Assembly (NCBI GenBank): GCA_021464525.1
Contig: JADRCO010000612.1
Span: 1-29,726, forward strand
Direction: 5' to 3'
Source: Rhizophagus sp. LPA8_4_AMF
Lineage: Eukaryota > Glomeromycota > Glomeromycetes > Glomerales > Glomeraceae
Length of the DNA stretch: 29,726 bases
Of this stretch, positions 10,244-21,620 are shown piece after piece (position 1 is the first letter of the stretch; every line of letters begins with the position of its first letter). Made by a program: the position numbers and the translations under genes. The notes under the pieces are model-generated. The model was not told the origin of the DNA. It saw only the letters and a list, made by a program, of their open reading frames with translations, and searched no databases.

Positions 10244-10358
10244 TTCATACATTGTGCAACAAATAAATATTGCTGTGCATTAATCTTCATTGGGCGTAAA
10301 GATGTTCATACGTTGTGCAACAATTAAATATTGTTGTGCAATCAATCATCATTGGCGT
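10244..10358. repeat. Tandem 54-bp repeat (period 61) upstream of the kinase start
   Basis: TTCATACATTGTGCAACAAA...GGGCGT (10244-10297) is repeated with a few changes at 10305-10358 (TTCATACGTTGTGCAACAAT...TGGCGT). It lies 53-167 nt upstream of the kinase ATG at 10191, so in the promoter or 5' leader. The related stretch upstream of the truncated relic (near 1120-1170) holds only one poorly conserved copy, so the duplication is specific to this gene. Confidence 0.7.
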
Positions 10359-10889
10359 GACACTGGTGTGATGATTAACTTCATTTATGAACTGTATTAA
10401 AATGCCTGATATACAAGCTTATTATAAGTTAAATAAAATAAACATTTACAAAATTACTTGATATTATATACAACTTTTAAAATTGATATATTGGTACAAA
10501 AGGTTTTTAAAGTTGGTTAATTTAATTTCTCTTATTTTTAATTAATTTTTACATGAATAAATATTCATTTGTATTTTATCAAAAAATTTAAATAAAATTA
10601 TAATTAATGTTTCTTTATGATTATAAAATTACATAAAATTTCATACTATAACGCCATTTTTTTTATATTAAGTGTAACCGAGCGAAAAATTGTTTGTTCA
10701 ACATAGAAGTATTACACAATTTAATTGGAAATCTAAACGTGATCAGGGCTATAGTTACACACGTGATTAAGAATATCATAGCAATTTTTTTTTACTAAAT
10801 ATCTGGAAAAATATGCAAATTATGATAGTTTTTCACAACACACAATAGCAGCTTTGATTTCCTGCAAGATCGAAGATTACTGGATGATC

Positions 10890-11491
10890 ATGGATGGTCC
10901 TTCAACTGTTTCTGCAATTTTGGATTCTCGAAGCAAATTAACTTTATAGAGTTCAAAGGTAGATTGAATTTGTGCATGAGCACTTGATTTTGAATCATCT
11001 GAAAAGGACAGGCCCTTTCACCTATGAATTCAGCTCCATCTACTCCTATTATTACTAAAAGGAATCGACAATATTTTACATTACTCCGGCAAAATGCAGC
11101 ACTCACAGACGAAAATGAAATTTCACCTTTAGAGCTAGGTATTAGATTAAAAATTTAAAAAAATTTTTTTCTGGGGGACCGAGTCCCCTTAACCTTTTTT
11201 TTTTTTATCATTTTATTTTATTTTTTATTTTTTGTTTTATATTATTTTATAGAAATGGAAACTGATACAGAGCTGAGTGAACAGCCAATTGATGAAGAAA
11301 CTGAGCCTCTTTTATGGTGGCAAGCCCATTCAAATGGGTTTCCAATTTTGAGTAAGATTGCTCAAGACTATCTAACGATACAAGCAACAAGTGTCGCTTC
11401 AGAACAAGCATTTTTAATTGCTGGAAATACAATTACAAAGACTCATTACCAGAGACAGCGAGGGCAAGTTTATGTGTTAAAAACTGGATAG
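10890..11491 (+). mobile_element. hAT transposase relic (C-terminal part with dimerisation domain)
   Basis: The clearest piece is 11255-11491: EPLLWWQAHSNGFPILSKIA, QDYLTIQATSVASEQAF and GNTITKTH, which is the hAT C-terminal dimerisation domain. Upstream, 10899-11150 encodes PSTVSAILDSRSKLTL, ESSEK and RQYFTLLRQNAALTDENEIS, matching the preceding part of hAT transposases, with in-frame stops and a frame change. An apparent intron (GAGCTAG|GTATTAG...TTTATAG|AAATGG, about 11150-11252) separates the parts and contains a perfect hairpin GGGGAC-cga-GTCCCC at 11174-11188. The BED finger and most of the RNase H-like core are missing. The relic lies inside the second copy of the segmental duplication and is absent from the first. 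Confidence 0.82.
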
Positions 11492-12187
11492 ATAAGGGTT
11501 TAATAAAATTTCCTTAAATAGCCATAAATAATTAACAAATAAAAACAATATTACATGTATATCGCTTGCATATTTTGAAATAATGTTTCGATTGTAAAGT
11601 GACATAATCGTTATTGATTGAAATTAAATATTATAAGTTTTATGATAAAATAAATTAAATAGTTCACGAAAATTTTTCATTATAAGAAAAGTTAGTATTA
11701 TAATTTTTACAATATTAGATATTTAAATGATAGTTTCGTTAAAAATGAGTCCAATTTATCGTTGATTTCATATTCACTATAAAGATTTAAATCAGCCATC
11801 TTAATTCAATTACGAAACAAACTTTAAATCTATATACCAATTTTTTATTTCTTAAGGTTAACTACATGCCCCTCATTAAATAATTCAATATTCTTCTTAC
11901 AACAACAACAACCGATTCAAATATATATATAAAATATTATTTATATATAATTTATTTAAAAACAAGATGGAATAGCCACTATTTTTGCGTACAATAACCT
12001 ACTCAATAACCTTCCTTGTGGCATTTTTTGTATAAATTTAAAATAGGTTATGAAATTCCGCAGTAACACGTGTTTTGTCTGTATATTATATTCGCTGAGC
12101 CACAAAACCAGTGTTGCCAACATTACTGAAAACGGCAATAATAAATTAGGAACTGAAACCTGAAAATCGGTATCTGCATTTTGCACT
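11492..12187. other. Gene-free region; right arm of the segmental duplication
   Basis: From about 11555 the sequence matches about 2285-2810 (TATTTTGAAATAATGT, TTTAAATGATAGTTTCGTTA and AATTCAATTACGAAACAAAC resemble the counterparts there). An unshared segment follows at about 11870-12185. No gene is recognised. Confidence 0.55.
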
Positions 12188-12290
12188 AAGTCCAATTGAA
12201 TTGGACTAGGAGTGGACTAGTCCAATTAGTCCACTCCAATAGTCCAAAATTTTTTCAATTGGACATTGTCCAATTTTATATTTTGATTAA
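12188..12290. repeat. Palindromic island built on GTCCAATT/AATTGGAC
   Basis: Four overlapping self-complementary units are visible: GTCCAATT-g-AATTGGAC (12190-12206), TGGACTAGTCCA (12213-12224, perfect), AGTGGACT (12211-12218) pairing with AGTCCACT (12228-12235), and AATTGGAC-att-GTCCAATT (12257-12275). It reads like a degenerate array of one self-complementary word. No gene is nearby and no TIR/TSD structure was found. Confidence 0.7.
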
Positions 12291-12847
12291 TATTTCAATA
12301 TTTCACCGTTAATCCGATTAAATCAATTTAATCGGTCGCTATCAAAAAGTTTATCATAAATCATTAACAAAATATTCAATTTTATTAATTTTTAGTTATC
12401 GTTTCATAACGTTAAAATAATTTTATCAAAATAAATAATACAAGCATACGTTACTTCTTAAATACAAGATAATCCTATTTATGAAAAAATTTATATCTTG
12501 GAATAAAAAAAAATTTCTACTATATACTTACAACAAATCTGTCAGGAAATAGACTAAAGGAAATAACAATATAATAAAATATATTGTGTAACTTGGGCAA
12601 CAACAATTAAATTTTCAATGCCTATTATAATTATTAATAAAAATATGATGTTATTTCTAAATTTTAAAAAAATGTTAATATTATTATTCATACTAATAAC
12701 GCAGTCAGTTTTATTCACTTGCACCTGAAATTGCTCATTTATATACGATCATTTTGAGGTAATGCTAAATTTATTTCGAAAAAGATCATAAATAATTAAA
12801 TATGCACATTAAAGTTTACCAGATATTTTTTTAAAAAAGTTCCTATA
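12291..12847. other. Gene-free region; end of the segmental duplication
   Basis: About 12365-12560 matches about 2940-3165 (TTATCGTTTCATAACGTTAAAATAATTTTATCAAA). The remainder is AT-rich and unrecognised, and may hold undetectable 5' remains of the following BTB pseudogene. Confidence 0.5.
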
Positions 12848-14033
12848 AAATGTTTTACCGTTCTCCATATTTACGACGAGTTTTGGCTTCCAATAAAAAG
12901 AATGATAATAATGTTGATCAATATTAAGTTACCAATATTTCAGCAGAAATATTTCGGAGCAAGTTATAAAGAAATAATTTAATAATCGGTTAATTTTAAT
13001 AATTTAGATACATTTATGGTAGTGTGATTCTTTTATTGAACGACCAAGATACTTCTGACACCCTTAAGGTTTTGGCCGCTGCAAATGAACTTTGTTTTTA
13101 AGAGTTAATTAATTATATATAAAGGTATTTAATTAAAAATAAATCTGAAGGGATTAACAAAATTTCGAAATTACTCCCAAAGAAGTTCTCAATCCGATAA
13201 TTTATGGGAAATTCAAAACTTTGTACAGACTTAATGGCTAAATTTCACGAAACAATATTCACTTCCTGATAAATCTTTGGTTAAATTCATTAAAAGAGAT
13301 GATTTACAAATGAAAGAAGTTGAAGCATGGGAACAATGGAACAATTGGAACATGTATTAAAATGGGATTTTGCGCAAAATATAATTCTTATTCCAGATTA
13401 CTTAAACAGATGATAATTTCAAAATGATGGAATAAACTTACAAAAAGTTGATCCGTATAAAAAAACTTATAAAGTCTCAACTTTATAAAGATTTATTAAA
13501 TTCTTATGAGTCCTGACAGTATATTGTTTCAAGATTGATTGATAAAGTGGATATTAATTTTAGATTTTCACATTTAAGTGATTTATGTTTATTTTATAAA
13601 CCTAATTATTATTAAGAGAAAGTAGAGATGGATTCACTGTCGAAAAATTTCATGAATCATGTGATAATAAACCGATTAATACTACATTTACTAAAGTAAA
13701 AGAAACGGAAGAAATTCTTGGCCGATATAATCCTTTTACGTGTTTATCTTCTGAAGTTTGGGTAGAATTAAAGATAGTTTTATTTTCTCTTTTAAAAAGT
13801 AGTTTTTAAAGACTTAATTTTTAATAATGTAAAAGATATGGATCGTGCAATAGCAAATCACTTTATCACTCAAGTAACGAGCCGATGAGCCGTGTTTTAT
13901 CCCTGATCTTTCAATATGTTCATTTGATGAAAATGAAGATTTTATTATATCCTTTTGTATAAATACTTCTTATGAAAAAAAGAAGGAATTCTCTCTAGAT
14001 GAGCGTGAAGTATTTCAAATAATTAGATTTTAG
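12848..14033 (+). pseudogene. BTB-BACK-TLDc gene, decayed
   Basis: Fragments appear in the right order for the large Rhizophagus BTB-TLDc family. The BTB core is MFYRSPYLRRVLASNKKND and NISAEIF (12848-12955). After an intron-like gap comes YIYGSVILLLNDQDTSDTLK and VLAAANELC (13008-13098). The BACK region follows (DLMAKFHETIF, KSLVKFIKRDDLQMKEVEAW, 13220-13335). The TLDc domain is DGFTVEKFHESCDNK, EEILGRYNPF and a final FSLDEREVFQI split by a frame change (13629-14025). Many in-frame stops and several frame changes interrupt it, and the N-terminal half of BTB is missing. In intact relatives the BTB/BACK part is thought to act as an adaptor for Cullin-3 ligases; that is family knowledge, not evidence for this copy. 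Confidence 0.8.
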
Positions 14034-15080
14034 AATATGATTTATACAGTATTTATACAATGAACTTTAACGTATCAACAGACCAAACTTACAAGCGGCA
14101 ATGAACTTGTCAAAAGCTTACTAAAGTTTATTATAGTGTATAATAGTTTATTAAATTAAATAAGCCAATGATTTATTTAAGTTATTTTATTAAATTTATA
14201 GAGTTAATAGACATTCTTAAAAATTATCTTCAATAGTTTAAAAGTTTTTAATTAAAATAATTCTGAAAAATATTTTGATTTCAATCTAACATTTAATAAT
14301 ACTGTAATATATTCAGTTAGGATTGATGTATAAGTCATTACACGTATGAACCATGAAAAAATATTTACCCAACTATCTTAAAAAGTGGCATTATTTTCCG
14401 AATCAATGTTACATTGTTGATTTATTTTTTCTAATCAAGGATCCACAAAATTATTATCTTGCAGAATATCCGTCGTTATCGTCGTTATGAGGAGATCGGC
14501 AATTATGATAATTAAAAATTCAATCCAATCGAAATTATCGTTAAACAAAGAAAATAAAAAAATGCAGTGTTACAATGATCATAAATAAGGGCGTTCTTGC
14601 ATGCATAATAAGAGATTGGGATGGGGACCTTGTTAATCCTTCCATATGAGTAACCACCGGAAATCGGAATTACTATCGTGAGATATTATTTCTTTATCAA
14701 GTTAATCCGAATCATATAAAAGGTTTTCCCGCATTAAACTTTTTTTTTAAAAAAAATGATAGTTAATCCTAATATGGATCATTTTCAACATAAAGTTTAA
14801 ATTAAAAATTCATTCTCACATGATAAACATTTAAAGAAATAATCAGAGTGAAAATGTTAACATTTTAAGGCTGTGATTTATTTATTTTTGCTGTTTCTTT
14901 TGAGCACTACATACTTTTTTCTTTAAAATAAATCATTTAAAATTTAAAATTATAAAACCTGTCGGTCTTCGATTATCTTAAACAAATAAATATTACTGCG
15001 CCACGTAATATTTCGTTCGATTTTTTTTTTCTTCATAATATTTCTGAAAAAAAAAATTAGGTCTTTTTTTTCATCGAAAA
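14034..15080. other. Intergenic region upstream of SERINC
   Basis: No gene or repeat family is recognised. The last 150 bases hold T-rich tracts just before the SERINC ATG, typical of a fungal 5' leader. A short GC-richer patch lies at 14610-14680 without recognisable structure. Confidence 0.5.
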
Positions 15081-17053
15081 ATGGTCCTAGAAACTGGAGC
15101 AGTTGCATGGATTTCATCATTTTTTTCAGCTGCTGCATGTAACCTTGGTTTTAGGTCATATCATTGCAGCAATTCTATAGCGACAAGAATTGTTTATGCA
15201 GTACGTAAAATAACATGCTTTTATTATTAATATTATTAAGGATATCGATTTAACATAATATCATAAAATTTAGATAATCCTTTTATTGAATTCAATCGTA
15301 AGTAATATTTCGTCATGTATATGTACATACATTACTTCTATTAACGTTATTAATTTTACAAAATGATAGCTTGCATGGGTAATGATGTCTGATTGGATTG
15401 TTAAAAAACTTGAAAAAAAAACAAATAATAATTTACACTTAAATTGTCCGGAAGGAAGTTGTTTTGGAGTTTTGACGGTAAAATCACTTGATCAAAAAAA
15501 TTTTTTTTCAAATGCAAAATTTTAATTTTAAATATCGCTCATGTGATGTATTGATTTAGGTTCATCGAGTTTGTTTTGCGCTTTCATTATTACATTTTAT
15601 CTTGGGAATTTTAATTATTGGAGTTAAAGATATTCGTAATCCTAGGTCAACAATTCAAAATGGGTAAGGGTTAGTTAAAAATCATATTTGTTTCTTAACA
15701 AATATATTACTTACGGTCAATTTATCATCCTTTATGTAGATGGTGGGGACCTAAAATGTTATTATGGATAGGCTTTATAATCGGATCATTCTTTATTCCA
15801 AATGAATTTTTCATGGCCTGGGGAAATTATATTGCGTTAGTCGGAGCTGCATTATTTATTCTTGTCGGTTTAATTCTCTTGGTAGATTTTGCACATACAT
15901 GGAGTGAAAAATGTATGGACAAAGATGACCAATCCAATAACAATAAATGGAAAGTAATTCTTGTTGGGTCAACACTTTTGATGTTCGCTGGTGCGATTAC
16001 GATGACATCAATAGTATACGTATTTTTTGCCAAATCGGGATGTTCACTTAATCAATTTTTTGTAACATTGAATTCGATATTATGTGTCATTGGAACGTTA
16101 TTATGCATACATCCAAAAATTCAAGAAGGAAATCCTCGTTCAGGGTTGCCACAAGCATCGATGGTAGTAATTTATTGTGCTTATTTAATATTAAGTGCAG
16201 TGGCAAATGAACCAGCACATGATATGTGTAATCCATTAAAATCTTCACATAAAACACGTAAAACATCAATTATTATTGGAGCTTTATTCACCTTTATCGC
16301 CATTGCTTATTCAACTTCAAGAGCTGCGAGTCAAGGAAGATTGTTATTAACAAATAGTTCTTCTTCCACTACGGGTTATAAATATCGCCGCGTCAACAAT
16401 GATGATGTTCCCGATATGATTCCTTTGATGAGTAATGAGTCCAAAGCTGAACCATCACTACCGATATCAAAAAATTATTCTCAAATAACCATGGATTCCG
16501 TTCAAAAAGGGTATAAATTAACCGATTAGTTTTTTGTTAGCGTGATTTTTTTTTTTGATATATTAAAATTATTTTATTATTTTATTAGAATTCTTCCCCC
16601 ATCAGCCTTGGACGAAGAAGCGGATTATCCAATAGATGATGAAAACTATGATGTTAACTATAATTATACATTTTTCCATTTTATATTTGCAATTGCCGCT
16701 ATGTATGTTGCTATGTTATTAACAGACTGGTAAGTTAAAAAAGGTATTATTAATATAATTTAAATAATGTCAAGAAATTTATGTAATAACCATTATTATT
16801 ATTTTTTTAGGAACACTATTACAATGACAGGCAAAGAGAAATTAGTTGTTATTGGCCAAAGTAATACAATTGTTTGGGTTAAAGTTATCTCAGGATGGGT
16901 TTGCTTTTTATTATACTATTGGTCTTTGGTCGCACCTGCTTTATTTCCTGAAAGATTTGCCGTAAGTGTATCATGATTTTATTTTGCGTTATACGGTTAC
17001 GTTAGATTAAAAATATTTATTTGTTTTTTTTATTTTAGGATTATTATTTATAA
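15081..17053 (+). CDS. TMS1: SERINC/TDE1 family membrane protein (yeast Tms1-like), 8 exons
   Basis: The join is 15081-15200, 15274-15297, 15370-15477, 15560-15663, 15740-16510, 16589-16729, 16811-16961 and 17039-17053, giving 477 residues. All introns are GT...AG, 72-82 nt, with phases 0,0,0,2,2,2,0. The protein is multi-spanning and closely follows the family. Landmarks are CNSIATRI (exon 1), DWIVKKLE and LNCPEGSCFGVL (exon 3), VHRVCFALSLLHF (exon 4), QNGWWGPK across intron 4, SFFIPNEFFMAWGNYIALVG, LVDFAHTW, GCSLNQFF, NPRSGLPQ and AVANEP (exon 5), YNYTFFHFIFA (exon 6), and SGWVCFLLYYWSLVAPALFP (exon 7). The end is ERFADYYL. SERINC proteins were first linked to serine incorporation into phosphatidylserine and sphingolipids, and more recent work describes them as lipid scramblases. 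They lie in plasma or endosomal membranes. The length is normal and no defect was seen. Exon 2 is only 24 nt. A stop in intron 5 (16527) would truncate the protein if that intron were retained. Confidence 0.95.
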
Positions 17054-18125
17054 ATTACATTTCCGTAATCGGCTGTATTTATGTTATTTGATAAAATTAT
17101 TTTATCTTAATGAAACGATAACATTTAAATTTAAAAAAATTAGAATTTTTTTTTTGTATTGCGTAAGTATTATAGATATCGATTATTTAAAAATTTATAA
17201 CTTGCTGTATTATTATATTTTTTTAAAAAAAATTGAAGCCATTAGAATTTGTTATTTGTCTTTCATTTTTTTTTTTTATTAGTCTATTGGGAACAAAAAA
17301 ATAAAATAAAATTAATAATACGAAAATAAATAAATAAAATAAGACAGATTAAATTATTATATTCAACTAGATGATATCTGATATGATAAATTAATTATGC
17401 TTGTGGTGATGACGATAAAGATATTGAATAATTCAAATTACCCATTTTAACGAAACTATCAATTAAATTCTCGCTTTTAATATATAGAGGATTTTAAGTG
17501 TATTGCAATGGGTTCAAATGTAAGAAATGTTTACGATATAATTCTTAAGTTTTAGCTGCTACAAATGATGTAAACACCATCATAATTTAATCATAAAGCT
17601 AGTCATTATGGATCCAAGATATTACGAGTGATATACGTTAATAAACAAATATGATCTTTTTTAATTAAATTGGCTTTATCGCATAAATAAATATAAAGTA
17701 AATTTATCCTAGTAAATGTAACCAAACAAATAAATGAAAATCCCATGTCTTTATAATCTAATAAAATAATACATTAAAATACTGTAGTAAGATAGAAACG
17801 TTTACGATCGCAACAAATAATCATTTGTGTAACTATAGACTCACGTTATACGTAAAATTGTCCAGTAATAATTATGTAATCAAGTATTATTAATTTGTAA
17901 TATTTTAATTAGCCACAAATCTTATTACATAATTATTACAAATTAATTTAAACATCTTTAATGTTGGTATTAATCTACACAGCGTAATGAATGCAGCTTG
18001 TAAATCTTTGATTGAAAATAGTTCAAATAGTTCATTAGGGACAATATTTCTTCTAGTGGATATCCAAAGAAATAAAAAATATTTTATTTTCAATAAACTT
18101 TGAATATTTTTCAAAATAGTAAAAA
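17054..18125. other. Intergenic region between SERINC and the plus-strand kinase copy
   Basis: The first 250 bases are T/A-rich and likely include the SERINC 3' UTR. An open minus-strand stretch at 17905-18132 has no recognised family and is probably fortuitous. Immediately before the kinase start, AATAGTAAAAAATGTCAAATTATG resembles the sequence before the ATG of the minus-strand kinase copy; farther upstream the two differ. Confidence 0.5.
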
Positions 18126-21100
18126 ATGTCAAATTATGATGAATGTAAAAGATGTGGAAAATATGTACCTTCTGGATGGTGTAAATTATGTCAAATAAAT
18201 GATCTAAGAAATAATTTTACAAACTGGACCAGTGAAAATGAAAAAATTAATAATTTAATTCGGGAAATGCAATTAAAAATTTTTTATTATTATGATATAA
18301 TAGTTGAATGGATACCATATGATCAATTTAATGATATTAAAGGAATATAAAAAGATAAATATTCTATAATATATTCAGCAATATGGAAGAATGGTTTATT
18401 AAAATATGATAGAAATAAACATGAATATTTAAGAAATCATGATATAAAAATTAATTTAAAATCTTTACACAACTCACAATATATTACTAATGAATTTTTA
18501 AATGAGGTACGCATTTCTTTTAAATACTTTAACATGATAAGAAATAACTTTTTTTTTTAATAGATTAATACGTATTTTAATGGTGATTACCTATTTGGTA
18601 TATCTCAAAATTTAGATACAAAAGATTATAATTTGGTTCTTCAAAATTTATATTGTAATAAATGTAACAAACGTTTTACAGATAAATATATGTGGTGTAA
18701 ATCATGTCAAATAAATGATTTAGAAAATAATTTTACAAATTGGACCTGTGGAAATGAAAAGATTGATAATTTAATTCGAGAAATGCAATTAGAAATTTAT
18801 GATTATAATGACATTATAGTTGAATGGATATCATATGATCAGTTTTATGATATTAAAGAGTTAGGGAAAGATGAACTTACCACATTATATTCAGCAATAT
18901 GGAAGTATGGTTCATTGGATTATGATGAAAATAAATATGAATATATAAGAAATCTGAACATAAAAGTCAATTTAAAACGTTTTCATAACTCTCAAAATAT
19001 TACTAATGAACTTCTAATTGAGGTAATAAATTTCTCTATTTAATTTATATACTTAAAGTACGATAAGGTTAATAATTATTTTTTTATTTTAACTGATTAA
19101 GACGTATTTTAACTCAAAATCTAGAAACAAAAGATTATATTTTAGTTCTTCAGAATATATATTGTAATAAATGTGGTAAACATTTTACTGATAAAAACAA
19201 TAAATGGTGTAAATTATGTCAAATTAATGATTTAGAAAAGAATTTTACAAATTGGACCAGTGGTAATGAAAGAATTGATAATTTAATTCGAGAAATGCAA
19301 TTAAGAACTAATTATTATAATGATATAATAGTCGAATGGATACCATATGATCAATTCAATGATATTAAAGAGTTAGAAAAAGATGAATTTACTACAATAT
19401 ATTCAGCAATATGGAAAGAGGGTCCATTAAATTATGATATTGTGGAATATGATTATATAAGAAAACAGAATAAAAAGGTCAATTAAAATGTTTACACAAC
19501 TCACAAAATATTAATAATGAATTTCTAATTGAGGTATGGTATATCTTTGTAAATTTGATTTAAATACTTTAATGCATTAATAACATTTTTTTTTTTTGAT
19601 TTTAATAGTTCAATAGATATTCAACAAGGTTTTATAGTTACAATAAATTTAAAATATATGGAATATCCCAGAACCCTAATACAAAAGACTATATTTTAGT
19701 TCTTCAAAATGTATATTGTGACAAATGTGATAAATGCTTTACAGATAAATATGGTATATGGTGCAAATCGTGTCAAATAAATGATATAGAAAAAAATATC
19801 ACAAATTGGACTAGTGGAAATGAAAAGATCGATAATCTAATTCAAGAAATGAGGTTAAAAATAAACAATCCATATGATATAGTATTTGAATGGATTCCAT
19901 ATGATCAGTTTTATGACATTAAAGAGTTAGGAAAGGATGAATTTGCTACAATATATTCAGCAATATGGAAGGATGATCCATTATATTATAATATCAATAA
20001 ATACAAATTCCATACGAAAAAACAGAATATCAAAGTCAATTTAAAATGTTTATATAATTCACAAAATATTACTAATGAATTTTTAAATGAGGTATGAATT
20101 ATTTCATAAATTTAATTCAAATACTTTTAATATTATAATAACTGAATTTTAATTATTTTATTAGGTTAGAACATATTCAATTAGTAATTATAAAGATAAT
20201 AACCCTAAAATATATGGAATATCTCAGAATACTGATGCAAAAAATTATGTTATAGTTCTACAAGATGTTTATTGTGATAAATGTAATAAATATTTTACAG
20301 ATCTATATTATAAATGGTGTAAATCATGTCAAATCAATAATTTAAAGGAAAAATTTACAAAGTGGACCAGTGGAAATGAAAAAGTTGATAATTTAATTAA
20401 AGAAATGCAATTAAAAATAAATAAATCATGTGATATAGTATTTGAATGGATACCATACAATCAGTTTTATAATATTAAAGAAATAGGTAAAGGTGGTTTT
20501 GCTATAGTATACTCAGCATTATGGAAGGATGGTCCATTACTTTATAATTATGATGATTATGAATATACAAGAAGCCAGAATAAAATAGTTGCTTTAAAAG
20601 CTTTATATGATTCCCAAAATATTTCAAGTCAATTTCTGAATGAGGTATGAAATTTTTTCTATAAATTTAATTCATATATATATTATTAATGTAATAATTT
20701 CGTCCATATTTTAATAGATTAAAGTGTATTCAATTGAAAATCACAAAGATTATTTTAGTAATAAAATACTTAAAATATATGGAATATCTCAAAATCCAGA
20801 TACAAAGGAATATATTATGGTTCTTGATTATGCAAAAGGCGGAAATTTTAATTATTGGATGATTAAAAATTATAATGATTTTAGTTGGTCAAGAAAATTA
20901 ATTATATTATTTAATATTATTAGAGGTCTTGAAAAAATTCATCAAAAACTTTTGGTTCATCGTGATTTTCATACAGGAAATATACTATTAAATGATATTA
21001 ATGTTAATGATTATATGAATGACAGTATCATACATATTTCAGATATGGGATTATGTGTATGTGGTGAAGTTAAGAATATAGATCAAAATAATAATATTTA

Positions 21101-21620
21101 TGGAGTTATACCTTATGTAGCTCCTGAAGTGTTAAAAAGAGAACCTTATACTCAAGCATCAGATATTTATAGTTTTGGTATGATTATGTATTTTGTGGCA
21201 ACTGGAAAGCAACCCTTTGACGATTGTGCACATGATGAGTTATTAGTATTAAACATCTGTAGTGGAATTAGACCTGAAATTAATGAACCAGAAGCACCAA
21301 AATGCTATATTGATTTGATGAAAAAGTGTTGGGATTCAAATCCAGATAATAGACCAAAAGCAACTGAAATTTTAAAATTTATTCGTTTATTCATTGACTC
21401 ATATAAATATGATAGCTCAAATTTACATCATGAAACTTCAAAGCAATTCAAAGAAGCAGAAGAATATAGAATATTACATCCTTCTTCTTTTGATGAAAGG
21501 ATCATTCATCCACAAGCTATTTATAAATCTCGATTACTTAATCCTTTTACAAAAATTCTTCCAAAATATGATAATATTGACAATAATACAATAGAAGTTA
21601 TTGATTTTACAAAGTCATGA
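18126..21620 (+). pseudogene. Inverted twin of the modular kinase gene, partly broken (6 exons recognisable)
   Basis: The exons are 18126-18506, 18564-19022, about 19106-19533, 19609-20091, 20165-20644 and 20718-21620, in the same order and with the same phase-0 boundaries as the gene at 6430-10191. Exons 2, 4, 5 and 6 are open. Exon 1 has an in-frame TAA (18348-18350) where the P-loop begins. Exon 3 has lost its acceptor (AACTG for AATAG), about 22 bases of its start, and one T in its beta3 segment (GTCAATTAAAA for GTCAATTTAAAA). Exons 2 and 4 carry GKDEL/GKDEF and VNLK; exon 5 carries GKGGFAIVY and VALK. The C-lobe is better preserved than in the intact twin: HRDFHTGN, DMG, APE. The final donor has become GTCATG, so the protein now ends DFTKS, though the old last exon (LSINDTNE, acceptor near 21677) is still visible. 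Skipping exon 3 would keep frame, and a start inside exon 2 or later could yield a shorter protein. A residual function therefore cannot be excluded. Confidence 0.82.

Noticed and set aside
11956-12195. Minus-strand open frame of 79 codons
   Set aside because: No recognised domain; it runs into the palindromic island and is probably chance.
14950-15138. Minus-strand open frame overlapping the SERINC start
   Set aside because: It is antisense to SERINC exon 1 and its T-rich leader.
16542-16976. Two separate small genes after SERINC exon 5
   Set aside because: They are SERINC exons 6 and 7; splice sites join them in frame to exon 5 and to the final exon.
17905-18132. Minus-strand open frame of 75 codons upstream of the kinase copy
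   Set aside because: No recognised family, no splice partners, and no counterpart upstream of the other kinase copy; left as intergenic.
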